Shown here piece after piece: positions 1 to 7,750 of a DNA stretch of 64,000 bases. The stretch spans positions 1 to 64,000 of the forward strand of contig NZ_JAGGPM010000023.1 of NCBI RefSeq assembly GCF_018613835.1, read 5' to 3'. The translations under genes and the position numbers were made by a program. Within the stretch, counting starts at the first letter, position 1. Each line of letters starts with the position of its first letter. The notes beneath the pieces are model-generated. The model was not told where the DNA came from, did not search any database, and saw only the letters and a list, made by a program, of their open reading frames with translations. The DNA is from Arthrobacter sp. ISL-5. Its GTDB lineage: Bacteria > Actinomycetota > Actinomycetes > Actinomycetales > Micrococcaceae.

Positions 1-15
1 ACAGGGCATGCCCTG

Positions 16-963
16 TCAGTGCATGCCCCTGAGCAGCCGGGCCAGCACGGGCACATTGACGGTATTTGGCGCCGGGCCCGCCGCCAGGAATTGTTTGAGG
101 CCCCTTGCCAGCCCCGCTGCATTGACCACCTGTACAACGTCCGATGCGCCGCGGGACCGGCGGTGGTGATCGATGACCGGTTCATGAAGGTTGCCGTCCG
201 GGCTGTGGACCACGGTCCATCCGGTCACGTTCAGTTCCGGGAAAATGTCCTGCATGCGCCTGACCACGGGGGCGAGCTGCGGGGGAGCGATGGACCTGCC
301 GCCGTGGTTCAGCGTGTTGCCGTCCCACGCGTAGGCACCCTTGGGCAGGAGCATGGATCCGATCAGCGCCAGCCGGTAGCCGGAGAGCAGGGCGTGGTCG
401 ATGTGGCTGTTGTCGGCGGGAGACTGCAGTCCATTGATCAGCCGGGCCGCCGGGATGGCCGGGAGAACCTGCCTGTCGATGAGCTGAACGGTACGCATCT
501 CGCGCTGGATCCTGGCTTCGGCGCCGAAGATGCCGCGTTTCCTGGGCATTCCATGGACCTGTTGGCTGGCCAGATCGCGCGGGATCAGCGGCACGGTGCC
601 CGGAACGTCAAACGGCGGCACGTAGATCGGTGCGTCACCCGAGGTATTCCGGGGAGTCCCGGGCCGGTGGATCGTGGCGGAGGCATGGCTGCCGGCGGCC
701 GGAGCGTCGAAGTGCGCCTCGTCAGCGCCCGGCGGGTTCCTGTGGCGCGGCCCGCCCGCATAGGAGCGGTCGTAAGCAGCCCGTCGCCGGGGATCGATCA
801 GCGTTTCGTAGGCCAACGTAACCTGTCGGAAGGTTGCGGCGTCGCCGCCGTGATCCGGGTGCGAGGCGCGGGCGGCCCTGCGGTAGGCCACCTTGATCTC
901 CTTTTCCGTGGCAGTCACGGCGACGCGGAGTACCTCGTAGTGGGAACTGCTGCCCTCGGTCAA
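16..963 (-). CDS. J-domain protein with NERD-like C-terminal region
   Basis: This is a 315-residue protein if it starts at the TTG at 963, which has a GAAGGA Shine-Dalgarno-like stretch 6 bases upstream; an ATG at 1020 would add 19 residues. Residues 8-66 form a DnaJ J-domain with the HPD motif at 35-37, so it should stimulate a DnaK-type Hsp70. There is no Gly/Phe region, zinc finger or DnaJ substrate domain. After a proline-rich linker, the last 150 or so residues contain an IDH motif followed by beta-strand-like segments (YRLALIGS, YAWDG, GWTVVHSP). These resemble a nuclease-related (NERD) fold but lack an obvious catalytic D/E-x-K. The J-domain call is firm; the NERD call is inference from pattern. 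Confidence 0.85.
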   Translation of the reverse strand: MTEGSSSHYEVLRVAVTATEKEIKVAYRRAARASHPDHGGDAATFRQVTLAYETLIDPRRRAAYDRSYAGGPRHRNPPGADEAHFDAPAAGSHASATIHRPGTPRNTSGDAPIYVPPFDVPGTVPLIPRDLASQQVHGMPRKRGIFGAEARIQREMRTVQLIDRQVLPAIPAARLINGLQSPADNSHIDHALLSGYRLALIGSMLLPKGAYAWDGNTLNHGGRSIAPPQLAPVVRRMQDIFPELNVTGWTVVHSPDGNLHEPVIDHHRRSRGASDVVQVVNAAGLARGLKQFLAAGPAPNTVNVPVLARLLRGMH

Positions 964-1294
964 GCACGGTCCTTCGGTTGTCGTTGCCAGCGCAGTCTTG
1001 CTGCCCGGCATGCCCAGCATATCGGCCGTTTCGCCGGGCTAGTCAGACAACGTCCGGGGCGGTGTCCCGGGTTCCCGGTGCGCGGCTGCCGGGCCCGGAC
1101 GGCACGCCGTGTGCCCGGCGGTCCGGCGGAGCAGCCCGGACGTCTAGACTTTTCGGGGGACCGGGGCCGGCTTGGCCGGGTGTCCCACGGGCGTCCCGGT
1201 GATTGCCCGGTGTTTGAATGACTGGCCAGTGTCCAATTAACTGCATAGTGTCCAATCACCGCCCAGTGTCCGCGTTTCAAGTAGTGAGGTGTGT
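964..1294. other. 331-base gene-free stretch
   Basis: This region separates two divergent genes. Most of it (about 1040-1215) is very G+C-rich with short CCGG and GTCCC-rich repeats and no convincing coding frame. The right end (1221-1285) is less GC-rich and holds three phased AGTGTCC copies, listed separately. I see no recognisable RNA gene, hairpin terminator or promoter pair that I would defend. Confidence 0.6.
1228..1271. repeat. Three phased AGTGTCC repeats
   Basis: AGTGTCC occurs at 1228-1234, 1247-1253 and 1265-1271, at 19- and 18-base spacing. The first two copies continue as AGTGTCCAAT. They lie 24-67 bases upstream of the lipoprotein start. They could be an iterated protein-binding site or the remnant of a mobile-element end; neither can be decided from sequence. 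Confidence 0.5.
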
Positions 1295-1981
1295 ATGGCT
1301 GCCCGAACCCGGAGTGGAATGCGCCGTCGCGGGCTGCCGGCCGTGGCCGCAGCGGCGGCAGTAGCCTTCCTCGGAGGTTGCAGTGTGGGGATCCCCGATC
1401 CGGCTGTCCCCGACACGCAGCCCGCCACCCGGCAGCTCGCCACTCCCACCATCACGCCGGGCCACGACGCCGCGGCGGTCGCCGCCCGCAATATGACTTT
1501 CTCGGCCGGGACCGCGCTCGCCCGGGGTGTTCCCGTGGGCCTATCGGAGGGCCTGGCCGATGCGCCGAAGTGGAGGCAGACGGGCAACAATGCAGGCGGC
1601 ACTACTCTTTACCTGAAGTCCGACGGCTGCCAGGCTGCGGCGAAGGTCCGGGTGAATCAGTGGCCGCTGGCCAAGGGTGATGACCAGGAATCCACGGCCG
1701 GGCTGTTCGCCTACCTCGACCCGACGATCCTGCCCAAATACCTCAAACGGGCGGCACTGCGATGGGGCGGAGAACCGGGCAAACCCGGCCCGATGGTGGA
1801 CGTCCTTGTACTAGAACGGGCGGCCCGGCCCGCAGGCAAGGCCGCCGTTGTGCTGGCGAGGGTATTCGGAACAGCCGGTTCCTCCGTGTATGTGTCAGTC
1901 TCGTGCCCGTCGGCCCCAGCGCTCGCCGCCGCAAGGGCCGACGTCGAGCGCTGGCTGACCGTGGTTCCGCCGCCTAATTAG
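1295..1981 (+). CDS. Putative lipoprotein, unknown function
   Basis: This 228-residue protein starts at the ATG at 1295 with a GTGAGG stretch just upstream; a GTG at 1289 is the alternative. The N-terminus has several arginines, an alanine-rich hydrophobic segment and an LGGC lipobox, so it should be exported and lipid-anchored. The mature part begins with a Pro/Thr-rich linker and then a compact domain of about 150 residues with two cysteines (DGCQAAA and SVSCPSA) that could form a disulfide. I do not recognise a named family. It stands alone, convergent with the DoxX gene. Confidence 0.75.
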   Translation: MAARTRSGMRRRGLPAVAAAAAVAFLGGCSVGIPDPAVPDTQPATRQLATPTITPGHDAAAVAARNMTFSAGTALARGVPVGLSEGLADAPKWRQTGNNAGGTTLYLKSDGCQAAAKVRVNQWPLAKGDDQESTAGLFAYLDPTILPKYLKRAALRWGGEPGKPGPMVDVLVLERAARPAGKAAVVLARVFGTAGSSVYVSVSCPSAPALAAARADVERWLTVVPPPN

Positions 1982-2042
1982 CGGCACGCGCCCGGCCGGC
2001 GCATGCCGGTCCTGTGCGCGGGCGTTGGAAGCTACTCTGCTG

Positions 2043-2459
2043 CTACCGTTTTGCCGCCGTCGCGAGCCGGTTGAGGGCCAGTGCGCCCACGAGCAGCCCG
2101 AAGTCCCGCAGGGCTACGTCGTAAAAACTGCCGAGGATCATCAGGTTCACGATGATCCCGAACAGCCAGGCGGCGACGACCAGCGAGCCGATCCGCGGGC
2201 GGAACGCGACCAGCAGCCCGGCAAGTATTTCGATGACGCCGACGCCGTACATGATGGTCTGCCCGGGCAGCGGAATCACGGACGGCACCACCGGGGCAAG
2301 GTAGCTTGTCCAATCCGTGAGCATGTTGGTGAACTTGTCCAGGCCGAACAGGACGGGGGCCACCGTGAAGACGGTGCGGAGGAGAAGGAACGCCTGTCGG
2401 ACCGTTTCCGGAGCCAGCGTTTCCGTGCGTCCGGGCTCCTTCAATGCTGAGGTTTTCAT
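2043..2459 (-). CDS. DoxX-family membrane protein
   Basis: This 138-residue protein starts at 2459, preceded by a strong AGAAGGAG ribosome binding site; an upstream extension of the frame would run through the promoter and operators and is rejected. Four hydrophobic segments and the pattern FxxxPVLFGLDKF, GVIEILAGLLVAF and FGLLVGALAL are typical of DoxX/DoxD-like small membrane proteins. These are often linked to thiol or redox stress, but their reaction is not well defined. It is transcribed divergently from the SufR-like regulator, and two operator-like repeats lie between them, so direct control by that regulator is likely (inference). Confidence 0.8.
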   Translation of the reverse strand: MKTSALKEPGRTETLAPETVRQAFLLLRTVFTVAPVLFGLDKFTNMLTDWTSYLAPVVPSVIPLPGQTIMYGVGVIEILAGLLVAFRPRIGSLVVAAWLFGIIVNLMILGSFYDVALRDFGLLVGALALNRLATAAKR

Positions 2460-2468
2460 GATTGCTCC

Positions 2469-2497
2469 TTCTAAAAGTGGATATCTTGATTTTAGAC
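2469..2497. promoter_or_regulatory. Operator-like inverted repeat, copy 1 (best match)
   Basis: The 29-base element has the form TTCTAAAA-N9-TTGA-N-TTTAGA, with TCTAAAA at 2470-2476 and TTTTAGA at 2490-2496 as inverted arms. It lies just upstream of the DoxX ribosome binding site, in the DoxX/regulator divergent promoter. The same element recurs at 6276-6304. Confidence 0.7.
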
Positions 2498-2507
2498 CCG
2501 GCCAGGC

Positions 2508-2536
2508 TTCTTTAGCAACGAATCTTGTTTTTAGAG
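2508..2536. promoter_or_regulatory. Operator-like repeat, copy 2 (degenerate left arm)
   Basis: This copy keeps TTCT at its left end and carries ATCTTGTTTTTAGA at 2522-2535, against ATCTTGATTTTAGA at 2483-2496 in copy 1. The two copies are offset by 39 bases. It ends 13 bases before the ATG of the SufR-like regulator, a position suited to autorepression. Confidence 0.6.
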
Positions 2537-2549
2537 ATAGGCTGGAGTC

Positions 2550-3224
2550 ATGACCCGTCAACCCGGCACCAGGCTTTCGTGGCCAGGCCGCCTCGCCGCC
2601 CTCGCGTCGCTGGGGGATGACACCCGGCGGCGGCTGTTCGAATTCGTCGCCGCATCGGCCTCTGCGGTGGGACGCGACGACGCCGCGGAAGCCCTGGACC
2701 TGCCGAGGAGCACTGCCTCATTCCACTTGGACAGGCTGGTCCGTGAGGGTCTGCTTGCCGTTGAGTTCAGAAAGCTTGGCGGGAAGGGCGGCCCGGGTTC
2801 CGGCCGGCCGGCGAAGCTTTACCGCCCGGCACTGGAGGAAGTGGGGGCGTCAGTCCCGGAGCGGAGTTATGACCTGGCCGGCGAGCTCATGGCCTCCGCG
2901 ATCGAAGAATCGATGTCCGGCCATGGGCCTGTCCGTGAAGCGCTGGTGGCCACGTCCTACGCCCGCGGCCGCTCTGCTGCCGCCGGGGGAGCGTCGTTCG
3001 AGGAACTGCTCTACGGGATCGGGTACAGGCCCGCGCCCGACGGCAACGGCGGACTCGTCCTCATGAACTGTCCCTTCCACCGGCTGGCGGACGGGCACGC
3101 AGACGTGGTGTGCGCGATGAACGGCGCCTTCCTGAGCGGGGCCGCCGCGGCCTGCGGCGTGCCTGAAGACAAAGTGGAAGAGGACCGGACCGCCGGACGC
3201 TGCTGCGCCCGGATTCGGCCATAG
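2550..3224 (+). CDS. SufR-like Fe-S transcriptional regulator (ArsR/COG2345 type)
   Basis: This 224-residue protein has an N-terminal winged helix (about residues 15-80: RRRLFEFV, DLPRSTASFHLDRLVREGLL) followed by the GRPAKLYRP wing typical of COG2345/SufR regulators. The C-terminal domain has cysteines at 174, 188, 202 and 218/219. The C-X13-C-X13-C-X15-CC layout closely matches the cluster-binding cysteines of SufR-type Fe-S repressors, so redox or Fe-S sensing is likely. It is not next to suf genes; its neighbours are a DoxX protein and, 1.8 kb downstream, an FAD reductase whose promoter carries the same operator. The gene converges on a broken EamA gene. Confidence 0.82.
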   Translation: MTRQPGTRLSWPGRLAALASLGDDTRRRLFEFVAASASAVGRDDAAEALDLPRSTASFHLDRLVREGLLAVEFRKLGGKGGPGSGRPAKLYRPALEEVGASVPERSYDLAGELMASAIEESMSGHGPVREALVATSYARGRSAAAGGASFEELLYGIGYRPAPDGNGGLVLMNCPFHRLADGHADVVCAMNGAFLSGAAAACGVPEDKVEEDRTAGRCCARIRP

Positions 3225-3661
3225 CTGGAGAACCTGCTGCATGTCGCCACCGGTGAGCACAAGCAGCACACCGAACAGGCCCAGCGCTATCCCAGCATGC
3301 CCACTGGGCCGGGCCTGTCTCCGAGCATGAACATGGCCATCACCACGATCACTGCCGGATTGGCTGCCGTGATCAGGGACGCGTTCAGGGCAGACGTGTG
3401 GGCCAGGGCGCTGTAGAGCAGCAGTGTGTAGCCACTCAGGCCCAGGGCGCTCAGGAGCAGCAGGGTCGGCCAACGCCGCAGCACGGCCCCCCAGTCCGGC
3501 CGTTCCACGCACTGGGCAAGGAGCAACAGCGGCACGGCCACGAGGGCCCAGCGCCAAAAGGTGAGCTCCAGCGGCGTCATTGACCCCATCGCCGCCTGGC
3601 CGACGACAAAGTTGCCCGACCAGAACAGGGTGGCCATGACGAGGTAGATGGAGGCTTTCAC
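3225..3661 (-). pseudogene. Broken EamA/RhaT-type transporter remnant
   Basis: From 3661 the frame encodes about 120 residues of the first EamA repeat (FWSGNFVVGQAA, LTFWRWAL, TSALNASLITAANPAVIVVMAMFMLGDRPGPVG) with four to five membrane helices, then stops at a TAG just after GMLG. The family sequence resumes in the neighbouring frame (IALGLFGVLLVLTGGDM) as if one base were missing near 3288-3292. It then ends against the 3' end of the SufR-like gene. A normal EamA protein is about 300 residues with two repeats, so this copy is both frameshifted and truncated. A sequencing error could explain the frameshift but not the missing second half. Confidence 0.75.
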
Positions 3662-3763
3662 CGCCCGAATCTACCTGAGGCGCGGCAACAGGAGGCATTG
3701 GGGCAGGCGGGCACAGCAGTAGCCGAGGGAAGAAGCTAGCCTCAGGGGGAATTTGGCCGCGGG

Positions 3764-3776
3764 TAGAATTTTAACC
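3764..3776 (+). promoter_or_regulatory. Leaderless -10 element for cysteine desulfurase
   Basis: TAGAAT at 3764-3769 is followed by 7 bases and then the GTG at 3777. In actinobacteria a TANNNT box 6-7 bases before the start codon marks leaderless transcription. No Shine-Dalgarno is present and the -35 region is not convincing. Confidence 0.6.
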
Positions 3777-5006
3777 GTGCCTGCTTACCTGGATCATGCC
3801 GCCACCACGCCCATCGCCGCCGAGGCGCTGGCCGCGCTGACCCGTGAACTGGCCCGGACCGGAAACCCGTCGTCCCTCCACGGTGCGGGCCGGCGCGCCC
3901 GGCGGTCCGTGGAGGACGCGCGGGAGACCATTGCCTCGGCCGCAGGAGCCCATCCGTCGGAGGTCATCTTCACCTCCGGCGGCACCGAGGCGGACAACCT
4001 CGCCGTCAAGGGTCTCTATTGGTCCCGGCACGGCGACGATCCGCGCCGGCGGCGCATCCTGTGCACCGCCGTCGAACACCATGCCGTTCTGGACACGGTC
4101 GAGTGGCTGGAGCGCCACGAGGGGGCGGAGGTGTCCTGGCTGCCGGTGGATCCAGAAGGCGTCCTGGACCTCGAGGCCTTTCACGCCGAGCTGCTCCGGG
4201 ATCCCGAGTCCATTGCCCTGGTGACCGTCATGTGGGCCAACAACGAAGTGGGCAGCATCCAGCCCGTCCGGCGGGTGGCCGAGCTTTGCCGCGCGGCAGG
4301 TGTGCCGGTGCACTCCGATGCCGTGCAGGCGTTCGGGTCCGTTCCTGTGGACTTCAGGGCTTCCGGGCTGGACGCGATGTCCATTTCCGGCCATAAAATC
4401 GGCGGCCCCGTAGGCGTCGGCGCCCTCATCCTGGGACGCGCCGTGAAGCTTACTCCCGTGCAGCACGGCGGGGGCCAGGAGCGAGACGTCCGTTCCGGCA
4501 CGCTGGACACCGCGTCCATCGCCGCCTTTGCCGCCGCTGCCGAAGCCGCTGCCAAAAACCTCCCGGCGGAGTCCGCCCGGATCGCCGCCCTGCGGGACCG
4601 GCTCATCGCGGGGGTGCAGGAAGCCGTGCCGTCCGCCGTGCTGCGCGGTGCGCCCGGGCCGGGCAGATTGCCCGGCAACGCGCACTTCACCTTCCCCGGC
4701 TGTGAGGGTGATTCCCTGCTCTTCCTCCTCGACCTGGCCGGTGTCGAATCGTCCACGGGCTCGGCTTGCACTGCCGGTGTTCCACGCCCGTCGCACGTCC
4801 TCCTGGCCATGGGACTGGATGAGGAAACTGCCCGTGGTGCCCAGCGTTTCACCCTGGGCCACCCGTCAACGGATAAGGACGTGGACGCTCTGCTTGCGGC
4901 CCTCCCCGGAGCATATGCCCGCGCCCGGCAGGCCGGAATGGCCGGCCACGAGTCCTCCATCCAGACTGCCGCCACCGTTGCCCGTCAGGGTTCGGAAATC
5001 AGCTGA
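3777..5006 (+). CDS. Cysteine desulfurase (IscS/NifS family)
   Basis: This 409-residue PLP enzyme removes sulfur from L-cysteine as a persulfide. The start is the GTG at 3777, giving [12 protein letters not shown], the usual N-terminus; an upstream TTG at 3753 would place the -10 box inside the gene. The PLP lysine is K207 in [10 protein letters not shown] and the persulfide cysteine is C331 in GSACTAG. In related actinobacteria this gene precedes mnmA, and it is the expected sulfur donor for tRNA 2-thiolation by MnmA. Here an opposite-strand FAD reductase gene lies between the two. The 3' end overlaps that gene by 22 bases, tail to tail. Confidence 0.92.
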   Translation: MPAYLDHAATTPIAAEALAALTRELARTGNPSSLHGAGRRARRSVEDARETIASAAGAHPSEVIFTSGGTEADNLAVKGLYWSRHGDDPRRRRILCTAVEHHAVLDTVEWLERHEGAEVSWLPVDPEGVLDLEAFHAELLRDPESIALVTVMWANNEVGSIQPVRRVAELCRAAGVPVHSDAVQAFGSVPVDFRASGLDAMSISGHKIGGPVGVGALILGRAVKLTPVQHGGGQERDVRSGTLDTASIAAFAAAAEAAAKNLPAESARIAALRDRLIAGVQEAVPSAVLRGAPGPGRLPGNAHFTFPGCEGDSLLFLLDLAGVESSTGSACTAGVPRPSHVLLAMGLDEETARGAQRFTLGHPSTDKDVDALLAALPGAYARARQAGMAGHESSIQTAATVARQGSEIS

Positions 5007-6238
5007 TCAAACGGGACTGCCGCATCCGCCAGGGTCGCTGCAGCCACCTCGGAGCGGGCCGAGATGAGGGCCTTGATGGTTTTCTGTGCGCTTGGCTTGC
5101 CGGAGCGCGGCCAGTTGACGCTCATGCCCGCCACCACACGCCCGTCCCGCTGCCAGAAGGCGACGAATTCCTTCGCTTCGAGGGACCCGCGGATGACGGG
5201 AGCCGTTTCCGCCGCGAGTGTGGGAAAGCCTGAATATTCCATGCTGACGTCAAACTGGTCGGTGTAGAAGTACGGAATCGCATCCAGCTCGGCGTCCTGG
5301 CCGAGCATGGCCTTGCCGGCCACCTTGCCGCCGTTCAGCGCGTTGGCCCAGTGCTCGCTGCGGTGGTGCTCACCCGTGAACGGATGAAGGGCGTTGGCGA
5401 CGTCGCCCGCCGCGAAAATATCCGGGGCGCTGGTCCGCAGTGAGGCATCGGTGAGGACGCCGTTCCGGATCTCGAGGCCGGCTGAACGTGCCAGGGCGGT
5501 GTCCGGAACCACGCCGACAGCAATAACCACGACGTCGGCCGGCAGCTGCTCGCCCGAATCGGTCAGGACGCCGGTGGCGCTGCCTCCTTGCCCCGTAATC
5601 TCCCGGGCAGACGCCGGCAGCCGGAACTGTACGCCGTTTTCCTCGTGCAGGGACCGGAAGAACCTGCCCAGGTCCGGACCGATCGCCCCGCCGAGCGGAA
5701 CCTCCTCGAGCCCCAGCAGGGTGACCTCGTTGCCGTAGGTGCTGGCTGCTGCCGCCAGCTCCATTCCTATCCAGCCGGAGCCGATGAGGACCACCCTCCT
5801 GCCGCCGGCCGCGAGCTGCTCCCTCAGGCGGCGGCTGTCATCCAGCGTGCGGAAGGTGGTGACGCCGTCGAGTCCGCTGCCCGGCAGGGGAATCTGCCGG
5901 GGCGTCGCGCCTGTGGCGAGCAGCAGCGCCCCGTACTGTTGCGAGACCCCGTCGGCGTAGCGGACCGTGTGGGCTGCGGGGTCGACGTCGGCCACCCGAG
6001 CACCGAGCCGTAGGCTGACGTTGTTTTCCTCGTACCAGGCCTCCGGGACTACCTCGACCGCGTCCTCCCCGGCTTTTCCCAGCAGGTATTCCTTGGACAG
6101 CGGCGGCCGGATGTAGGGATGATGCGGTTCGGCTGCGGCGACGGTGATATTCCCCTGGAACCCTTCGGTGCGCAGCGTGCGCGCCGCGGTGGCGCCCGCC
6201 AGGCCTCCGCCGACGATGATGATGCTCTCAGGAGTCAT
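4985..6238 (-). CDS. FAD-dependent ferredoxin/rubredoxin-type NAD(P)H reductase
   Basis: This 417-residue pyridine nucleotide-disulfide-type flavoprotein has an FAD-binding GGGLAGA motif at 10-16, the [10 protein letters not shown] signature of the oxygenase-coupled ferredoxin reductase family, an NAD(P)-binding GSGWIGME near 152-159 and the second FAD motif DIFAAGDVA. It likely passes electrons from NAD(P)H to a ferredoxin or rubredoxin-like partner; no partner gene is adjacent. Its promoter carries an operator identical in form to the two next to the SufR-like regulator, which suggests Fe-S/redox control (inference). The gene is monocistronic and overlaps the cysteine desulfurase 3' end by 22 bases. 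Confidence 0.88.
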   Translation of the reverse strand: MTPESIIIVGGGLAGATAARTLRTEGFQGNITVAAAEPHHPYIRPPLSKEYLLGKAGEDAVEVVPEAWYEENNVSLRLGARVADVDPAAHTVRYADGVSQQYGALLLATGATPRQIPLPGSGLDGVTTFRTLDDSRRLREQLAAGGRRVVLIGSGWIGMELAAAASTYGNEVTLLGLEEVPLGGAIGPDLGRFFRSLHEENGVQFRLPASAREITGQGGSATGVLTDSGEQLPADVVVIAVGVVPDTALARSAGLEIRNGVLTDASLRTSAPDIFAAGDVANALHPFTGEHHRSEHWANALNGGKVAGKAMLGQDAELDAIPYFYTDQFDVSMEYSGFPTLAAETAPVIRGSLEAKEFVAFWQRDGRVVAGMSVNWPRSGKPSAQKTIKALISARSEVAAATLADAAVPFDQLISEP

Positions 6239-6275
6239 GACCTGCTCGATTCGTCCGGGCCCCGCATGGCCTGCG

Positions 6276-6304
6276 TTCTAAAACCAGTACGTTTGACTTT
6301 AGAA
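6276..6304. promoter_or_regulatory. Operator-like inverted repeat, copy 3, at FAD reductase promoter
   Basis: This copy also has the form TTCTAAAA-N9-TTGA-N-TTTAGA, with exactly the same spacing as the element at 2469-2497. The arms are TTCTAAAA at 6276-6283 and TTTAGAA at 6298-6304. It sits 38-66 bases upstream of the FAD reductase start at 6238 and is separated from mnmA by a different promoter. Confidence 0.7.
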
Positions 6305-6354
6305 GGGGCGGCCGGCGCGGTCAAGGCAATTTAGGGCCTGAATCGGCCGGGCGC

Positions 6355-6360
6355 TAGAAT
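6355..6360 (+). promoter_or_regulatory. Candidate -10 element for mnmA
   Basis: TAGAAT at 6355-6360, with TTAGGG as a weak -35 18 bases upstream, would start transcription near 6367. This would leave a leader of about 120 bases before mnmA that contains a 24-codon open frame. Confidence 0.45.
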
Positions 6361-6373
6361 AGACGGGCAAGCG

Positions 6374-6448
6374 GTGTGTCATCTGGCGCGCGTGTCAACA
6401 GGGGCTGGAACAAGGCTCCACACTGCGCTTCAGAATCCGGCGCCATGA
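6374..6448 (+). CDS. Possible 24-codon leader peptide before mnmA
   Basis: The frame GTG-TGT-CAT-CTG-GCG-CGC runs 24 codons and ends in TGA at 6446-6448, 39 bases before mnmA. It would start just after the predicted transcription start, and the encoded peptide begins with a cysteine and histidine (VCHLARVSTG). Short cysteine-containing upstream frames control sulfur genes in some actinobacteria, but one cysteine is weak evidence. There is no clear ribosome binding site. Confidence 0.25.
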   Translation: MCHLARVSTGAGTRLHTALQNPAP

Positions 6449-6487
6449 GTCGCCGGCCGCGCCGCCATCAGACTACAGAAAGCCGAA

Positions 6488-7627
6488 ATGCGAGTTCTAG
6501 CAGCCATGAGCGGCGGAGTGGACTCCGCCGTCGCCGCCGCCCGCGCCGTCGAGGCGGGGCACGACGTCGTCGGGGTTCACCTGGCGCTGTCCAGGATGCC
6601 GGGCACCCTGCGCACGGGAAGCCGCGGTTGCTGCACGATTGAGGACTCGCGCGACGCATGGCGCGCCTGCGACGTTCTGGGAATCCCTTACTACGTGTGG
6701 GATTTTTCCGAGCGGTTCAAGGAAGACGTTGTGCAGGACTTTATCGATGAGTACGCTGCCGGCCGGACGCCCAATCCCTGCATGCGGTGCAATGAGCGCA
6801 TCAAGTTCGCGGCGCTGCTGGAGAAGGCCATCGCCCTGGGCTTCAACGCCGTCTGCACCGGCCACTACGCCAAGGTGATCAACGACGCCGACGGCAACCC
6901 CGAGCTGCACCGCGCCGCTGACTGGGCCAAGGACCAGAGCTACGTCCTCGGGGTGCTGACCCATGAGCAGCTGAAGCACTCGATGTTCCCCCTCGCGGAC
7001 ACCCCGTCCAAGGCCGAGGTCCGGGCAGAAGCGGAACTGCGCGGCCTGTCCGTCGCCAACAAGCCGGACAGCCACGACATCTGCTTCATCCCGGACGGCG
7101 ACACCGCCGGCTGGCTCGCGGAGAAGATCGAAATGACCACCGGCGACATCGTGGACGAAACCGGGTCCAAGGTGGGCGAGCACCCGGGGGCCAATGCCTT
7201 CACGGTGGGCCAGCGCCGCGGCCTCAAGCTTGGCCGGCCCGCCGCCGACGGCAAGCCTCGGTTCGTGCTGGAGATCCGGCCGAAGGAAAACAAGGTGGTG
7301 GTGGGGCCGGAGGCGCTGCTCGCCATCGACGAGATCCGCGGCATCAAGGTTTCCTGGGCAGGGCTGCCCATCGCCGAGGTGGGCACCGGGGCCGAATTTG
7401 ACTGCTACGCGCAGGTGCGCGCCCATGGCGATCCCGTCCCCGCGACGGCCCGCATCGAGCGGATTGCCGATGCCGCCGGAGTGCTTCGCGAGTGCCTCGT
7501 GGTGACGCTGACGGATCCACTGCGCGGAGTCTCGCCCGGACAGACGGTGGTCCTGTACCAGCGCAGCCGGGTCCTGGGCCAAGCCACCATCGACGCCGCG
7601 CGTTCGCTGCAGCGCGCTGAGCTGTAG
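6488..7627 (+). CDS. mnmA: tRNA 2-thiouridine(34) synthase MnmA
   Basis: This 379-residue enzyme thiolates U34 in the wobble position of Glu, Gln and Lys tRNAs, using ATP and sulfur relayed from a cysteine desulfurase. The PP-loop SGGVDS is at residues 8-13. The catalytic cysteine pair is C98 (in [12 protein letters not shown]) and C199 (in [10 protein letters not shown]), at the spacing known for the family, followed by the C-terminal beta-barrel domain. The ATG at 6488 gives the standard [10 protein letters not shown] start. The gene is followed by a strong hairpin terminator and functionally pairs with the cysteine desulfurase at 3777-5006. Confidence 0.96.
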   Translation: MRVLAAMSGGVDSAVAAARAVEAGHDVVGVHLALSRMPGTLRTGSRGCCTIEDSRDAWRACDVLGIPYYVWDFSERFKEDVVQDFIDEYAAGRTPNPCMRCNERIKFAALLEKAIALGFNAVCTGHYAKVINDADGNPELHRAADWAKDQSYVLGVLTHEQLKHSMFPLADTPSKAEVRAEAELRGLSVANKPDSHDICFIPDGDTAGWLAEKIEMTTGDIVDETGSKVGEHPGANAFTVGQRRGLKLGRPAADGKPRFVLEIRPKENKVVVGPEALLAIDEIRGIKVSWAGLPIAEVGTGAEFDCYAQVRAHGDPVPATARIERIADAAGVLRECLVVTLTDPLRGVSPGQTVVLYQRSRVLGQATIDAARSLQRAEL

Positions 7628-7667
7628 TAAGGCGCACCCCTGATTTGACCTGAGTTTCGGACCACGT

Positions 7668-7698
7668 AACGGCCGGCGGATTCCCGCCGGCCGTTTTT
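7668..7698 (+). terminator. Rho-independent terminator after mnmA
   Basis: A 12-base perfect stem (7668-7679 with 7684-7695) encloses a 4-base loop and runs into a T5 tract at 7694-7698. It lies 41 bases after the mnmA stop. Confidence 0.85.
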
Positions 7699-7740
7699 CG
7701 TACCCGCGAGTAGGTCCGAAACATTTCCTAGGCCCCAATA

Positions 7741-7749
7741 TGGTAAATT
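7741..7749 (+). promoter_or_regulatory. Candidate extended -10 for the peptide ABC operon
   Basis: TGG-TAAATT at 7741-7749 fits an extended -10 (TGN-TANNNT) about 130 bases upstream of the binding-protein start. The -35 position is weak. A CRP/GlxR-like palindrome lies directly downstream. Confidence 0.4.
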
Positions 7750-7750
7750 T

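Noticed and set aside
19..1221. Long plus-strand open frame of 400 codons over the J-domain gene
   Set aside because: It is antisense to a protein with a clear J-domain and its translation has no recognisable motif or expected composition; a shadow of high-GC codon use.
1982..2042. GC-rich imperfect dyad between the lipoprotein and DoxX genes as a terminator
   Set aside because: The arms do not pair cleanly and no T-tract follows; I could not defend a stem.
2850..3698. Minus-strand 282-codon frame as a complete EamA protein
   Set aside because: Only a short middle stretch (about 3225-3295) carries EamA-like residues; the rest is antisense to the regulator or out of frame, so I treat the locus as a pseudogene.
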